The translations under genes and the position numbers were made by a program. Shown in pieces: positions 1 to 7,551 of a DNA stretch of 64,000 nt. Origin of the DNA: Salinithrix halophila (GTDB lineage Bacteria > Bacillota > Bacilli > Thermoactinomycetales > DSM-45169); assembly GCF_042650125.1 (NCBI RefSeq), contig NZ_JBHSAP010000007.1, positions 558,001 to 622,000 of the forward strand. The letters are read 5' to 3'. The notes under the pieces are model-generated. The model was not told the origin of the DNA. It did no database searches and saw nothing but the letters and a program-made list of their open reading frames with translations. Within the stretch, counting starts at the first letter, position 1, and the number at the start of each line of letters is the position of its first letter.

Positions 1-51
1 TGAAGGGCGGCGGCTTTTCCTGTACTGAGTTCCCGGAGAGAACAACGGGGA

Positions 52-819
52 TCACCGGGGCCTTCCATAGTAATCAAACCGGCCTTTCTCCCCCTCTTCA
101 TTGATCGGATCGCTGGGTTCATATTCCGGCGATCCTTTAATGTTATCTTTCACAAGATCCACGTGTACACGGGCATCTGCCATATCCACATCCTCGACAG
201 AGTCCTTATCAATCATCACCTTCTTGCTAGACAGCCAGCTACCGGCATCGACGACCAAAAAACGGACGGTCCAACTGTGATCGTCGATAATGAAATCATC
301 CACCTGTCCCAACTCACCGTCGTGGGTTTTCAGGGTAAATCCGGTCAGTTGATTGACAGATAGTAGCCTCGATTCTGCCAGGTTCTCATCTTTTAGGTCA
401 CCATCCTGTGGGGGAGACGGGCGCAACAGCTCTTCTGGCAAGGGGTTAACAGCCAGATTCCCAGGAACCATGCTTCCTCCCCAGAGACCAGCCCCCCCCC
501 AATAGACAGGCCAGCCGTAATGCCGATGGAGTTCCACCTCGGACTTGCGGGAAATCGGGGCTTCCGCATCCACGTCGGGACTGTCTTTTACTTGTTCCCG
601 AGTTAAGGACAGGCGGACCTCTTTCTTCTCCCAATCCACCTGTTTCACGGGGATCGGAGAAATCAAGACTCGTTGCCGGTGAAACAGGGAGCCCACATTA
701 ACGATCAAATACCGGACGGTCCAGGTTTCATCATCGATCAGGAGCCGATCCACCTTGCCGATTTCACCTTCCACAGCCACCACGGTCGTCCCTTCCATTC
801 CTTTGGCACTGACCAACAT
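52..819 (-). CDS. PRC-barrel domain protein (two PRC repeats)
   Basis: A 255-residue cytoplasmic protein with two PRC-barrel-like repeats, one at about residues 1-80 and one at about 150-235. Each repeat carries the pattern G-E-[IL]-G-[KQ]-V-D then [LF]-[IL]-I-D-D-x-[ST]-W-T-V-R. PRC-barrel proteins of this two-repeat type are common in Bacillota and are thought to be structural or stress-associated; no reaction is known. The start chosen is an ATG preceded by AGGGAGGAAAAAAC; an upstream in-frame TTG (867) overlaps the next gene and has no better site. The linker is rich in Gly, Trp and Pro. It lies just downstream of two ChaB-like genes on the same strand, fitting a general-stress cluster. 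Family call is firm, role is not. Confidence 0.85.
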   Translation of the reverse strand: MLVSAKGMEGTTVVAVEGEIGKVDRLLIDDETWTVRYLIVNVGSLFHRQRVLISPIPVKQVDWEKKEVRLSLTREQVKDSPDVDAEAPISRKSEVELHRHYGWPVYWGGAGLWGGSMVPGNLAVNPLPEELLRPSPPQDGDLKDENLAESRLLSVNQLTGFTLKTHDGELGQVDDFIIDDHSWTVRFLVVDAGSWLSSKKVMIDKDSVEDVDMADARVHVDLVKDNIKGSPEYEPSDPINEEGEKGRFDYYGRPR

Positions 820-863
820 GGTTTTTTCCTCCCTTGGATTTCCGGTTTCTCTCTCCCCTTCTC

Positions 864-1097
864 TCAATGCTTTTTCTTGGAAACCCAGCGATCGCCTTCC
901 TTTTTGTATTTCTCCTTTACAGCGGACCAGGCAACCCGGTGAGCCGTTTCCTCCCGAGAGGCATCCCCCCGGCGATCTGTTGGATCGGCATATTCCTCCC
1001 AGGCGTTGTTGAACGCTTCTTTGTAGATTTCCTGGGCGTGTTTGGGCAGGTTATCCCGCACCTGTTTTGGCAGGTCTTGCAATTGATCATAGGACAT
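864..1097 (-). CDS. ChaB family protein
   Basis: A 77-residue protein matching the ChaB family: a Leu-Pro-x-x-[VI]-R-x-x-L-P motif, then A-Q-E-I-Y-K-E-A-F-N-N-A-W and a terminal A-W-x-A-V-K-x-x-Y. E. coli ChaB was originally described as a cation-transport regulator, but for Bacillota the role is not established. The start is the ATG at 1097, preceded by AGGAGGG about nine bases upstream; the longer in-frame reading to 1181 has no ribosome site and does not match the family. It sits between the PRC-barrel gene and a second ChaB-like gene, all on the minus strand, which suggests co-expression. Confidence 0.88.
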   Translation of the reverse strand: MSYDQLQDLPKQVRDNLPKHAQEIYKEAFNNAWEEYADPTDRRGDASREETAHRVAWSAVKEKYKKEGDRWVSKKKH

Positions 1098-1209
1098 TTT
1101 CCTGACCCTCCTACGGGACGGTTTCTCCATGATGTTCCAACCGTTGTGGTACTCCCTTTTCCCGGCTGATCTCTCCACCAAACATCTCTTGATCCTTCTC
1201 CTCCACCAA

Positions 1210-1234
1210 ACAAAAATCCCACCGTTAGGCGGGA
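1210..1234 (-). terminator. Rho-independent terminator after the second ChaB-like gene
   Basis: On the minus strand TCCCGCC and GGTGGGA pair in a 7-bp stem (one G-T pair) around a 4-base loop, followed by ATTTTTG. It lies 40 bp after the stop of the 1274-1546 gene. Confidence 0.7.
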
Positions 1235-1273
1235 AAAGAAAATCGCCCCATCGAGGGACGGCTGTACGCTTAT

Positions 1274-1546
1274 TTACTTCTTACCAGGATGGAGCCGGGA
1301 AAAACCCTGACTCAGATTTAGTTCAAAACGAATCCGTGCCTGTTTTTTATTATATTCCTGCTTCAATCTGTCCCAAGCCACTTGATGGGCCAGATATTCC
1401 CGCTCTTCTTTTTCGCCTTCTGTATGAATCCAGATCATGTTGTAAGCAGAGCTGTAGATCTCTTTGGCCCGGTCTGATAAGTGATCATTTATCGCATCCC
1501 GTAACGGCAGCTCTTCCACTTCCTGTGCCAACCGGCTCACTCCCAT
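1274..1546 (-). CDS. ChaB-like protein, divergent
   Basis: A 90-residue protein related to the ChaB neighbour. It keeps E-L-P near the N-terminus, D-R-A-K-E-I-Y-x-x-A-Y-N in the middle and H-Q-V-A-W-x-x-L-K-x-x-Y-N towards the end, but differs elsewhere. It is probably an old duplicate of the adjacent chaB-like gene. The ATG at 1546 has no clear ribosome-binding site. A better-placed GAGG-ATGAATG lies about 40 bases upstream but in another frame, so either initiation is weak or the 5' end has drifted. Function unknown; general stress is inferred from the context. Confidence 0.7.
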   Translation of the reverse strand: MGVSRLAQEVEELPLRDAINDHLSDRAKEIYSSAYNMIWIHTEGEKEEREYLAHQVAWDRLKQEYNKKQARIRFELNLSQGFSRLHPGKK

Positions 1547-1678
1547 GGTTTTTAATAAAGGCTTTCACAACGTTCATTCATCCTCGTAAACATTAAAACG
1601 GATTTCCAATCGAAAAACAAGGCCTTTCTATTAACTGCTCTCTCTTTCAACATACTAGCGAGCTTTCAGGATTAGTCC

Positions 1679-1703
1679 ATAAAAAAACCGTCCAAGGGGA
1701 CGG
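1679..1703 (-). terminator. Rho-independent terminator of the bpsA-bpsB unit
   Basis: CCGTCC and GGACGG form a 6-bp stem with a 4-base loop at 1688-1703. On the minus strand seven to eight T residues follow. It sits just after the stop of the methyltransferase gene. Confidence 0.85.
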
Positions 1704-1714
1704 GCGCGGGAAAT

Positions 1715-2296
1715 TCATGTTTTTTCCGAACCATTGGGGTGCCAAGGGATGAAGCGGGGCCTGGCGCCCATCACTTCCCCATAAGCGACAGCTTCCGTAA
1801 GGGCCCGCTCCTCCGCCGGAATCCGTACCCGGAGCAGAACCAAGGCATTCAATAGGGACACCGTTATGGCTGTCACCCAGGAGCCAAAAACCAGGGGGAG
1901 GGTACAAAGCTCCATAGCGACCACCACATAGTTTGGGTGGCGCACCCATCGATAGGGACCCTGTACCACTGGCTTTTGACCGGGGATGACCAGGATGCGG
2001 GTGTTCCAGTAAGGACCGAGGGTACAGAGGCACCAGAAGCGTAGCCCTTGAGCGGTAACGAATAGGAGGAAGGGAAGCTCCCACCAGAGGGGAGGGTGGA
2101 TGCCTCCCAGGCTTACCTCAGCAATCAAGCCAACGAAAAACAGCGCGTGGACCGCGACGATCAGCGGGTAATGCCTCCGACCGACCTCGTATCCTCCACG
2201 GGCCATCGCCCATCGGGTATTCCTCTTGGCGATCGCTAATTCTACCCCCCGCTGAAAAAGTAACCCGATTAGTACCAACCCGAACCAGGGATTCAT
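1715..2296 (-). CDS. bpsB: Isoprenylcysteine carboxyl methyltransferase-family membrane protein (BpsB/YpbQ-like)
   Basis: A 193-residue membrane protein of the ICMT family with about four to five hydrophobic segments. It carries the hallmark G-P-Y-R-W-V-R-H-P-N-Y motif near residue 115 and a C-terminal E-E-x-A-L pattern, which bind S-adenosylmethionine in this family. In Bacillus subtilis the homologue YpbQ (BpsB) O-methylates alkylpyrone products of the type III polyketide synthase BpsA. Here it also lies 19 bp downstream of a BpsA-like gene on the same strand, so the same role is inferred. The ATG start has a strong AAGGAGGGAGG site. A terminator follows. Substrate is inferred from the pair rather than seen. 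Confidence 0.87.
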   Translation of the reverse strand: MNPWFGLVLIGLLFQRGVELAIAKRNTRWAMARGGYEVGRRHYPLIVAVHALFFVGLIAEVSLGGIHPPLWWELPFLLFVTAQGLRFWCLCTLGPYWNTRILVIPGQKPVVQGPYRWVRHPNYVVVAMELCTLPLVFGSWVTAITVSLLNALVLLRVRIPAEERALTEAVAYGEVMGARPRFIPWHPNGSEKT

Positions 2297-2315
2297 CCCT
2301 TCCTCCCTCCTTTCG

Positions 2316-3455
2316 TTACCATTGGAGAAGCATCATCTCGGAACTAAACCCGGGACCCAGCGCAGTAACCAGACCATAGCTTCCCGCTTGGTGTTCCTCC
2401 TGTAACTCCCTCTCCAATACAAACAATACCGTCACCGATGACATGTTGCCATATTCGCCGAGAATGGAGCGAGAGTGGCGGAAGGCTTCTTCGGGAAGAG
2501 ATAACGCTTCCTGATAGGCGGTAAGCACTTTCATTCCGCCAGGATGGGCGATCACCCGCCCGACTCGGTTTAGGTCCAGTCCCGAGCGCGTGAGGAACCC
2601 TTCGACAGCAGCGGGAACTTCCCGGCGCACAATACTGGGGATGTCCCGGGAAAAGAGCACTTTCAACCCATCATCTTCCACCTCCCACCCCATAACATCA
2701 AGGGAATTAGGCCATGTGGTACTCATCGTATCCAGTACCCGGGGCCGTCCGGAGAGGCCAGCGGGAAAGGGAGCTTCATTCCCGATGATCAACACCGCCG
2801 CCGCACCATCAGCAAAAAGGGAAGTAGCCACCAGGTTACTCTTTGTATGGTCCCCCCTGCGAAAGGTAAGGCTGCACAGTTCTACTGCCAACAGGATAAC
2901 CCTGCTTTCCGGAAATGCAAGCGTATATTCGTATGCTCGTGCCAGACCTGAAGCACCGCCCGCGCAACCCAACCCCCAGATTGGCGTCCGTTTTACATGA
3001 CGGGAAAAGCCCAACCGATGGATCATCCGTGCATCGATGCTGGGAGTTGCCAAACCCGAGGTGGACACGAAAAACAGGTGATCCACCTCCCCCGGATGAA
3101 CACCGGCCCTCTCGAGACATTGCTTCACCGCCTCCTCGCCCAACCGGCAGGCCGTCTCGGTGTAGGCATCATTTCGTTCCGCAAAGGAGCGATCCTCCTC
3201 AAACCATTCCCTCGGACGAGCGAGGCGTCGGGTACGGATGGACGCATGATCAAAAATAGGCAGGTAGCGCGTGATATCCTGGAAAGCATCCCGAAACAAC
3301 TCGCGGGCAAATTCCCGGGCCTCCTCCTGCTGCAACGTATGGTCGGGGACCGCGGTCCCAACGGAAACGATATACGGCAAATCGGTTCCCTCCATTCTGG
3401 ACCTACTGGCCGTTACCGCTTTAGCTTTCCCTTCCAAATTGGGAACATGCACCAA
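2316..3455 (-). CDS. bpsA: Type III polyketide synthase (BpsA/BcsA-like)
   Basis: A 379-residue chalcone/stilbene synthase-fold enzyme. The catalytic triad is visible: Cys164 in G-L-G-C-A-G-G, His304 in I-A-H-P-G-G and Asn337 in Y-G-N-M-S-S. The family extends acyl-CoA starters with malonyl-CoA; Bacillus BpsA makes long-chain alkylpyrones from fatty acyl-CoA. The next gene is the matching methyltransferase BpsB. The listed start is a TTG behind GGTGGG; a GTG just inside it, and an ATG at 3395 whose product begins with the conserved L-P-Y-I-V-S-V-G, are alternatives. A polyketide lipid product for the envelope or spore is inferred from the Bacillus pathway. Confidence 0.9.
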   Translation of the reverse strand: MVHVPNLEGKAKAVTASRSRMEGTDLPYIVSVGTAVPDHTLQQEEAREFARELFRDAFQDITRYLPIFDHASIRTRRLARPREWFEEDRSFAERNDAYTETACRLGEEAVKQCLERAGVHPGEVDHLFFVSTSGLATPSIDARMIHRLGFSRHVKRTPIWGLGCAGGASGLARAYEYTLAFPESRVILLAVELCSLTFRRGDHTKSNLVATSLFADGAAAVLIIGNEAPFPAGLSGRPRVLDTMSTTWPNSLDVMGWEVEDDGLKVLFSRDIPSIVRREVPAAVEGFLTRSGLDLNRVGRVIAHPGGMKVLTAYQEALSLPEEAFRHSRSILGEYGNMSSVTVLFVLERELQEEHQAGSYGLVTALGPGFSSEMMLLQW

Positions 3456-3565
3456 CTACCCACCAAAGAAAAAAAGCGACGTCCGCTTGGTTCATCCGTG
3501 GACATCACCTGATAGGTGCTCCTTGCCATTGTAAAACAGGCAGCCTGCCATCAGGTATTACTGGC

Positions 3566-5371
3566 CTACTCCTGCTCGTCAGTATCTGGTTTCACCGGCA
3601 GGCGAAGGGTGACTGACGTTCCTTTGCCTATTTCGCTTGAAAAGCTGAGGGTCCCCTTGTGATGATGAATGATCTGACGGGTAATCATCAACCCCAGGCC
3701 CGTCCCTTCTTCTTTCGTAGTAAAGAAGGGCTCTCCCAGACGGGGAAGATCCTCCCGGGGGATGCCGTCTCCTTCATCGGTGACGGTTAATCGGATCCCG
3801 TCCGGTTCACTGGTGAGCCGGACATAGAGCGTTCCTCCCTCGGGCATAGCTTCCATCCCATTTTTCAATAGATTCGTAAAGGCCTGTTTTAACAGATTGG
3901 CTTCACATGTGATCGTCGGGAGAGGTTCATCGATCTCGGTAATAATGACGACCCGGTTCAAAAGTGCCTGACTTTGGAGGAGCATTCGTACATCTTCCAG
4001 AATATCCACCGGGTTTTTGTCAACAAACTGCACCGGTTGGGGCTTGGCTAACAACAGGAATTCGCGGCAGATCCATTCGATCCGATCCAACTCGGACAAC
4101 ATGACGCCCCGATAATCCTCTTCTCGAAACAGGAGTTGCACAAAACCCCTGAGAGCGGTAAGAGGATTTCGGATCTCATGGGCGACTCCCGCCGCCAGCT
4201 GGCCAACCACCATCAGTTTCTCGGATTGGCGAAGCAACTCCTCCGTCTTTTTCCGCTCACGAATATCCCGGATGATCCCAACGAAAATGCGGTTCTCTTC
4301 CCTTTCCCAGGAAGTAAAGGAGATTTCCGCCGGAACTTCTGTACCGTCCTTTCTCAATCCCATCATTTCCACCGTGCGGCTGGGATAGATCATTCGAGCA
4401 TCCTGTTGGTGACGGCGAAGCTCTTTCTGATAATCCGAATGAATCACGGTTGGAAAAATAACCGAGATTGGCTGCCCTAATGCCTCTTCCTCGGTATATC
4501 CGAAGATTTCCTTCGCCCCCCGGTTCCAAGAGAGAATCCGTCCGTGGTAATCCGCCATGATGATACCGTCTTTGGCGGATTGCAATACCGAACAGAATTT
4601 CGTTTCAGATAATTGAAGCGCTTCTTCCGCTGCTTTTTGAGAAGTAATATCTTGGATGGTTCCCGAAGCCAGTACAGGGAAACCATCGGCATCACAGGAT
4701 AGTTCACCCGTCTGCCGGATATGGCGGCTGCCCCCCTCCGGGTGAAGGAGACGAAACTCCATCTCCCAGCTACCGCCGTTCAAGGCGAATTGAACCCGCC
4801 TGTATACCCTTTCCCGGTCATCGGGGTGAACCAGCTGAAGACATTCTTTCAGTGTTCGCTCCCTTTGATGGGGGATGCTGAACATACGGCTGACTTCCTC
4901 AGACCATTGGATCCGGTTCCGGGAAAGATCCCACTCCCAATAGCCCAGCCGGGCCAGGCGTGCCGCTTGGGCACATTGGCGATCTGACCGTTCCAGGTCT
5001 TTTTCCGCTTGCGCTACCTGGATTGACGCCGTCACGTCCTGTACGGTAAGGAAAAATCCTTCCGGCGGGCCGCTCTCCGGATAAGGAATACGTCTCCATT
5101 GCAACCAAACAGAGGTTCCATCCGGCTTCCGATACGGTAGCGGCCCTCCTTTTGAATGGGAGGTGACGGAGGAGGATCCAACCATGGAGAAAAGGCGGGA
5201 TACCGACAGTCCCCGCAGTTCCTCACGACCAAAGAGGCGGTGAGCAACAGGGTTGGCGTATTGAATCACTCCGTTAGGATCCAACTGGAGTATTCCTTCG
5301 GATACATGCTGGAACAGGCAATGACCGTAACGAAGAAGAGGTTCCTCTTGAAGGAATGGATCCCGTTTCAT
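3566..5371 (-). CDS. Multi-PAS sensor histidine kinase (sporulation-kinase-like)
   Basis: A 601-residue soluble histidine kinase without clear membrane segments. It has three PAS-type domains (about residues 15-115, 130-245 and 255-375), then a HisKA domain with the phosphoacceptor in A-H-E-I-R-N-P-L-T-A-L (about residue 395), and a HATPase domain with N-L-L-K-N-G-M-E-A-M, D-E-G-D-G-I-P and T-G-L-G-L motifs. This layout matches Bacillus sporulation kinases such as KinA or KinE, which feed Spo0F/Spo0A; that partner is inferred because no response regulator gene is adjacent. The start ATG has a GGGGGGAGAG site. It is followed by a non-coding stretch and then bpsA on the same strand. Confidence 0.88.
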   Translation of the reverse strand: MKRDPFLQEEPLLRYGHCLFQHVSEGILQLDPNGVIQYANPVAHRLFGREELRGLSVSRLFSMVGSSSVTSHSKGGPLPYRKPDGTSVWLQWRRIPYPESGPPEGFFLTVQDVTASIQVAQAEKDLERSDRQCAQAARLARLGYWEWDLSRNRIQWSEEVSRMFSIPHQRERTLKECLQLVHPDDRERVYRRVQFALNGGSWEMEFRLLHPEGGSRHIRQTGELSCDADGFPVLASGTIQDITSQKAAEEALQLSETKFCSVLQSAKDGIIMADYHGRILSWNRGAKEIFGYTEEEALGQPISVIFPTVIHSDYQKELRRHQQDARMIYPSRTVEMMGLRKDGTEVPAEISFTSWEREENRIFVGIIRDIRERKKTEELLRQSEKLMVVGQLAAGVAHEIRNPLTALRGFVQLLFREEDYRGVMLSELDRIEWICREFLLLAKPQPVQFVDKNPVDILEDVRMLLQSQALLNRVVIITEIDEPLPTITCEANLLKQAFTNLLKNGMEAMPEGGTLYVRLTSEPDGIRLTVTDEGDGIPREDLPRLGEPFFTTKEEGTGLGLMITRQIIHHHKGTLSFSSEIGKGTSVTLRLPVKPDTDEQE

Positions 5372-5477
5372 GCGACTCTCCCCCCTGCGTTATCGATCTG
5401 CAACTCTTTCAGATGTGAATACCAATACAATACGCTAACAAAGGAGGCATCTCCTCTTTCCCCTGGCCGGTCAATCT

Positions 5478-6425
5478 TTACAATTTCCTCAGCTTCACAC
5501 GGCGAATGGAATGATCAGGACCTTTTTCCAGAATGAGGCGAGCCCGATTTTTTGTTGGGAGCACATTTTCCACCAGATTGACTTCGTTGATTTCCCTCCA
5601 GATGCCCCGGGCAGTCTCTGTAGCCTCTTCTTCGGTGAGATCGGCATAACGGCGAAAGTAGGAACGGGGATCACGGAAAGCTGTCCGGCGTAAAACCTGA
5701 AAACGGTCTACATACCAGTTGGCGATGTCTTTGGCTTCAGCATCCACATAGATGGAGAAATCGAGAAAATCAGAAGCAAAGAGAGTCGGACGTGCCTCGC
5801 CATCGATGTTGAGGCTTTGCAGGATGTTGAGTCCTTCCACGATCACAATATCAGGCTGACGAACCACTTTCTGCTTGTCAGGAAGGATGTCATAGGTAAG
5901 ATGGGAGTAGACAGGCGCTCTCACTTCCGGGCGCCCTGATTTCAGGTCGGAAAGAAAACGGATGAGGCTCCGGCGGTTGTAACTCTCCGGGAAACCTTTG
6001 CGATGCATCAATCCCCGTTCCTCCAGTACCCGGTTGGGGTACAGGAAGCCGTCCGTGGTCACCAACTCCACCCGGGGATGATGAGGCCAACGGCTGAGCA
6101 GTGCTTGCAGAAGACGGGCAGTAGTGCTCTTGCCGACGGCGACACTGCCGGATACCCCGATCAAAAATGGGACCTGGGGACTGATATCCCCTAAAAAGAG
6201 GCGGGTAGCCCGATACGTATCCTGGCTTTGCGCAACCAACAAGTTAAGAAGCCGGGAGAGAGGAAGATAAAAGTCCGAGACCTCCTCCAGAGAAATCTTT
6301 TCATTGATTCCCCTCAATTTCTCCAGGTCTTCCTCATCCAAGGTCTGGGGCACCGAAGCGCGAAGCGCCTTCCATTCCTCTCGGGAAAAAGTGAGATATG
6401 GAGAAAACGGTGAATAGGCTGGCAT
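5478..6425 (-). CDS. coaA: Pantothenate kinase, type I
   Basis: A 315-residue bacterial type I pantothenate kinase, the usual family length. It phosphorylates pantothenate with ATP, the first committed step of coenzyme A synthesis, in the cytoplasm. Visible features are the P-loop G-x-x-x-V-G-K-S-T-T at about residues 97-110, the D-G-F-L-Y-P-N motif after beta-strand 3, R-K-G-F-P-E-S-Y, and the I-V-E-G-L-N-I-L-Q block. The start ATG is preceded by GAGGAG eight bases upstream. It stands alone between a sensor kinase gene and an unusual non-coding stretch, and no operon partner for CoA synthesis is adjacent. Confidence 0.95.
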   Translation of the reverse strand: MPAYSPFSPYLTFSREEWKALRASVPQTLDEEDLEKLRGINEKISLEEVSDFYLPLSRLLNLLVAQSQDTYRATRLFLGDISPQVPFLIGVSGSVAVGKSTTARLLQALLSRWPHHPRVELVTTDGFLYPNRVLEERGLMHRKGFPESYNRRSLIRFLSDLKSGRPEVRAPVYSHLTYDILPDKQKVVRQPDIVIVEGLNILQSLNIDGEARPTLFASDFLDFSIYVDAEAKDIANWYVDRFQVLRRTAFRDPRSYFRRYADLTEEEATETARGIWREINEVNLVENVLPTKNRARLILEKGPDHSIRRVKLRKL

Positions 6426-6778
6426 GGGATCGACTCCTCACTTACAAACAATGAATGATATCTTGAAAATCAGAAAAAATTGCTGGGAAATCCAAGACTA
6501 CTGACAAAGCTTTTCCATATCATGAAGATGGGTCGATTTAGTGGAGCGCCTGTTGGCACCAACAACCCAGCGGAGTGTCCAGAGGCTCCAACCACACGAT
6601 TTTCCTTTGACCGCTGATTGGAGCAGGGGCACGGAGCGGACAGGCCCCACATCTGCGGGAAGAACATCTGTGCGGAGTCGGAAATCCGGCACACGCCCAC
6701 GCCGGGGTTTGTCAATTAACCTCAAATCCTCTCCCATTTCCCTCTAGGTATTCTACCACTTCCCTACTCCAATCCATA
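6426..6778. other. Intergenic stretch with no supported gene
   Basis: About 350 bases between coaA and the response regulator. The part from about 6540 to 6715 is GC-rich and contains short inverted repeats (GTTGG-CACC-AAC palindrome at about 6553; GGGGC/GCCCC around 6624-6648). Short open frames exist on both strands, but none has a ribosome site or a recognisable product. It could be a structured RNA, a degenerate insertion or a dispersed repeat. I cannot assign it. Confidence 0.5.
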
Positions 6779-6816
6779 GAAAAAGCCCCTTCCTTCACAT
6801 GGAAGGTTGGGCTTCG
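6779..6816 (-). terminator. Terminator of the cstA to response-regulator unit
   Basis: On the minus strand AAGCCC...CCTTC/GAAGG...GGGCTT pair in an interrupted stem ending in GGGGCTTTTTC, 12 bp after the regulator stop codon. Confidence 0.8.
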
Positions 6817-6827
6817 GTTTCCTGAAT

Positions 6828-7535
6828 TTAGTTACCCTGTGAAAAATACCGACGCTCTGGGCGTCCGACAGCCCCGTATGAGACATCTGCCTTCAGAGAC
6901 TGACAGGAGACGAGGTACTCCAAGTACCGGCGGGCGGTGGAACGGCTTGCTCCGATCTCTTTACCCACTTCTTCTGCAGTTAGACCCCCTTCACCAGCCT
7001 CTTCAAAAACCTCCGTCACCTTCTTCAGTGTGATCGGATCGATTCCCTTTGGCATTAGTTCGGGGTCTTTTGACAACATCGACGCCGCACCTTCATTCGC
7101 CCGGGTCCATAAACGGTCGATCTGTCCCTGATCCATCCGGTCCGAACGCTCCAACTGACGCCGGTAGTCTCGATAGTTATCCAGACTCCGTCGAAACCGA
7201 TCAAAGGCAATCGGTTTCACAATATAGTCGATGACGCCTCCCCGCATCGCTTCCTGAACCACATCAGTCTCCCCCGCCGCTGTAATCAAAATGATATCCG
7301 TATTCTTGTAGTACCGGCGGATGTGCCAAATGAGATCAATCCCTTTCATATCCGGCAGATAAATATCCAGTAAAACCAGCTGGGGCTGTAGCACTTCCAG
7401 CCATTCTCTGGCTTCTTCCCCGTTGTGGGCAGTTCCGGCAACCGTGAAACCCTCGACTCTTTCGGTAAATCGCCGGTTAATCTCTGCGATTCGTTGATCA
7501 TCTTCCACGATCAGCACTTCCAATGGGCCATCCAC
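6828..7535 (-). CDS. CitT/DcuR-type response regulator
   Basis: A 235-residue response regulator. The N-terminal receiver domain begins L-I-V-E-D-D and has the phosphoacceptor Asp in L-L-D-I-Y-L-P-D (about residue 56), the conserved T-A-A-G and the Lys in Y-I-V-K-P-I. The C-terminal part carries a helix-turn-helix, T-A-E-E-V-G-K-E-I-G-A-S-R-S-T-A-R-R-Y. This is the architecture of regulators paired with CitS/DcuS-type kinases. The start is a GTG seven bases after GAGGAGG, which overlaps the kinase stop region; longer in-frame readings run through the kinase gene. It is the last gene of the unit that starts with cstA and probably controls uptake of a small organic acid; the ligand is unknown. 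Confidence 0.88.
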   Translation of the reverse strand: MDGPLEVLIVEDDQRIAEINRRFTERVEGFTVAGTAHNGEEAREWLEVLQPQLVLLDIYLPDMKGIDLIWHIRRYYKNTDIILITAAGETDVVQEAMRGGVIDYIVKPIAFDRFRRSLDNYRDYRRQLERSDRMDQGQIDRLWTRANEGAASMLSKDPELMPKGIDPITLKKVTEVFEEAGEGGLTAEEVGKEIGASRSTARRYLEYLVSCQSLKADVSYGAVGRPERRYFSQGN

Positions 7536-7551
7536 CTCCACCCCTCCTCTT

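Noticed and set aside
6498..6747. Short open frames on both strands in the GC-rich intergenic block
   Set aside because: No start context, Arg/Ser/Thr-rich shadow composition and no known family. Kept only as an unexplained block.
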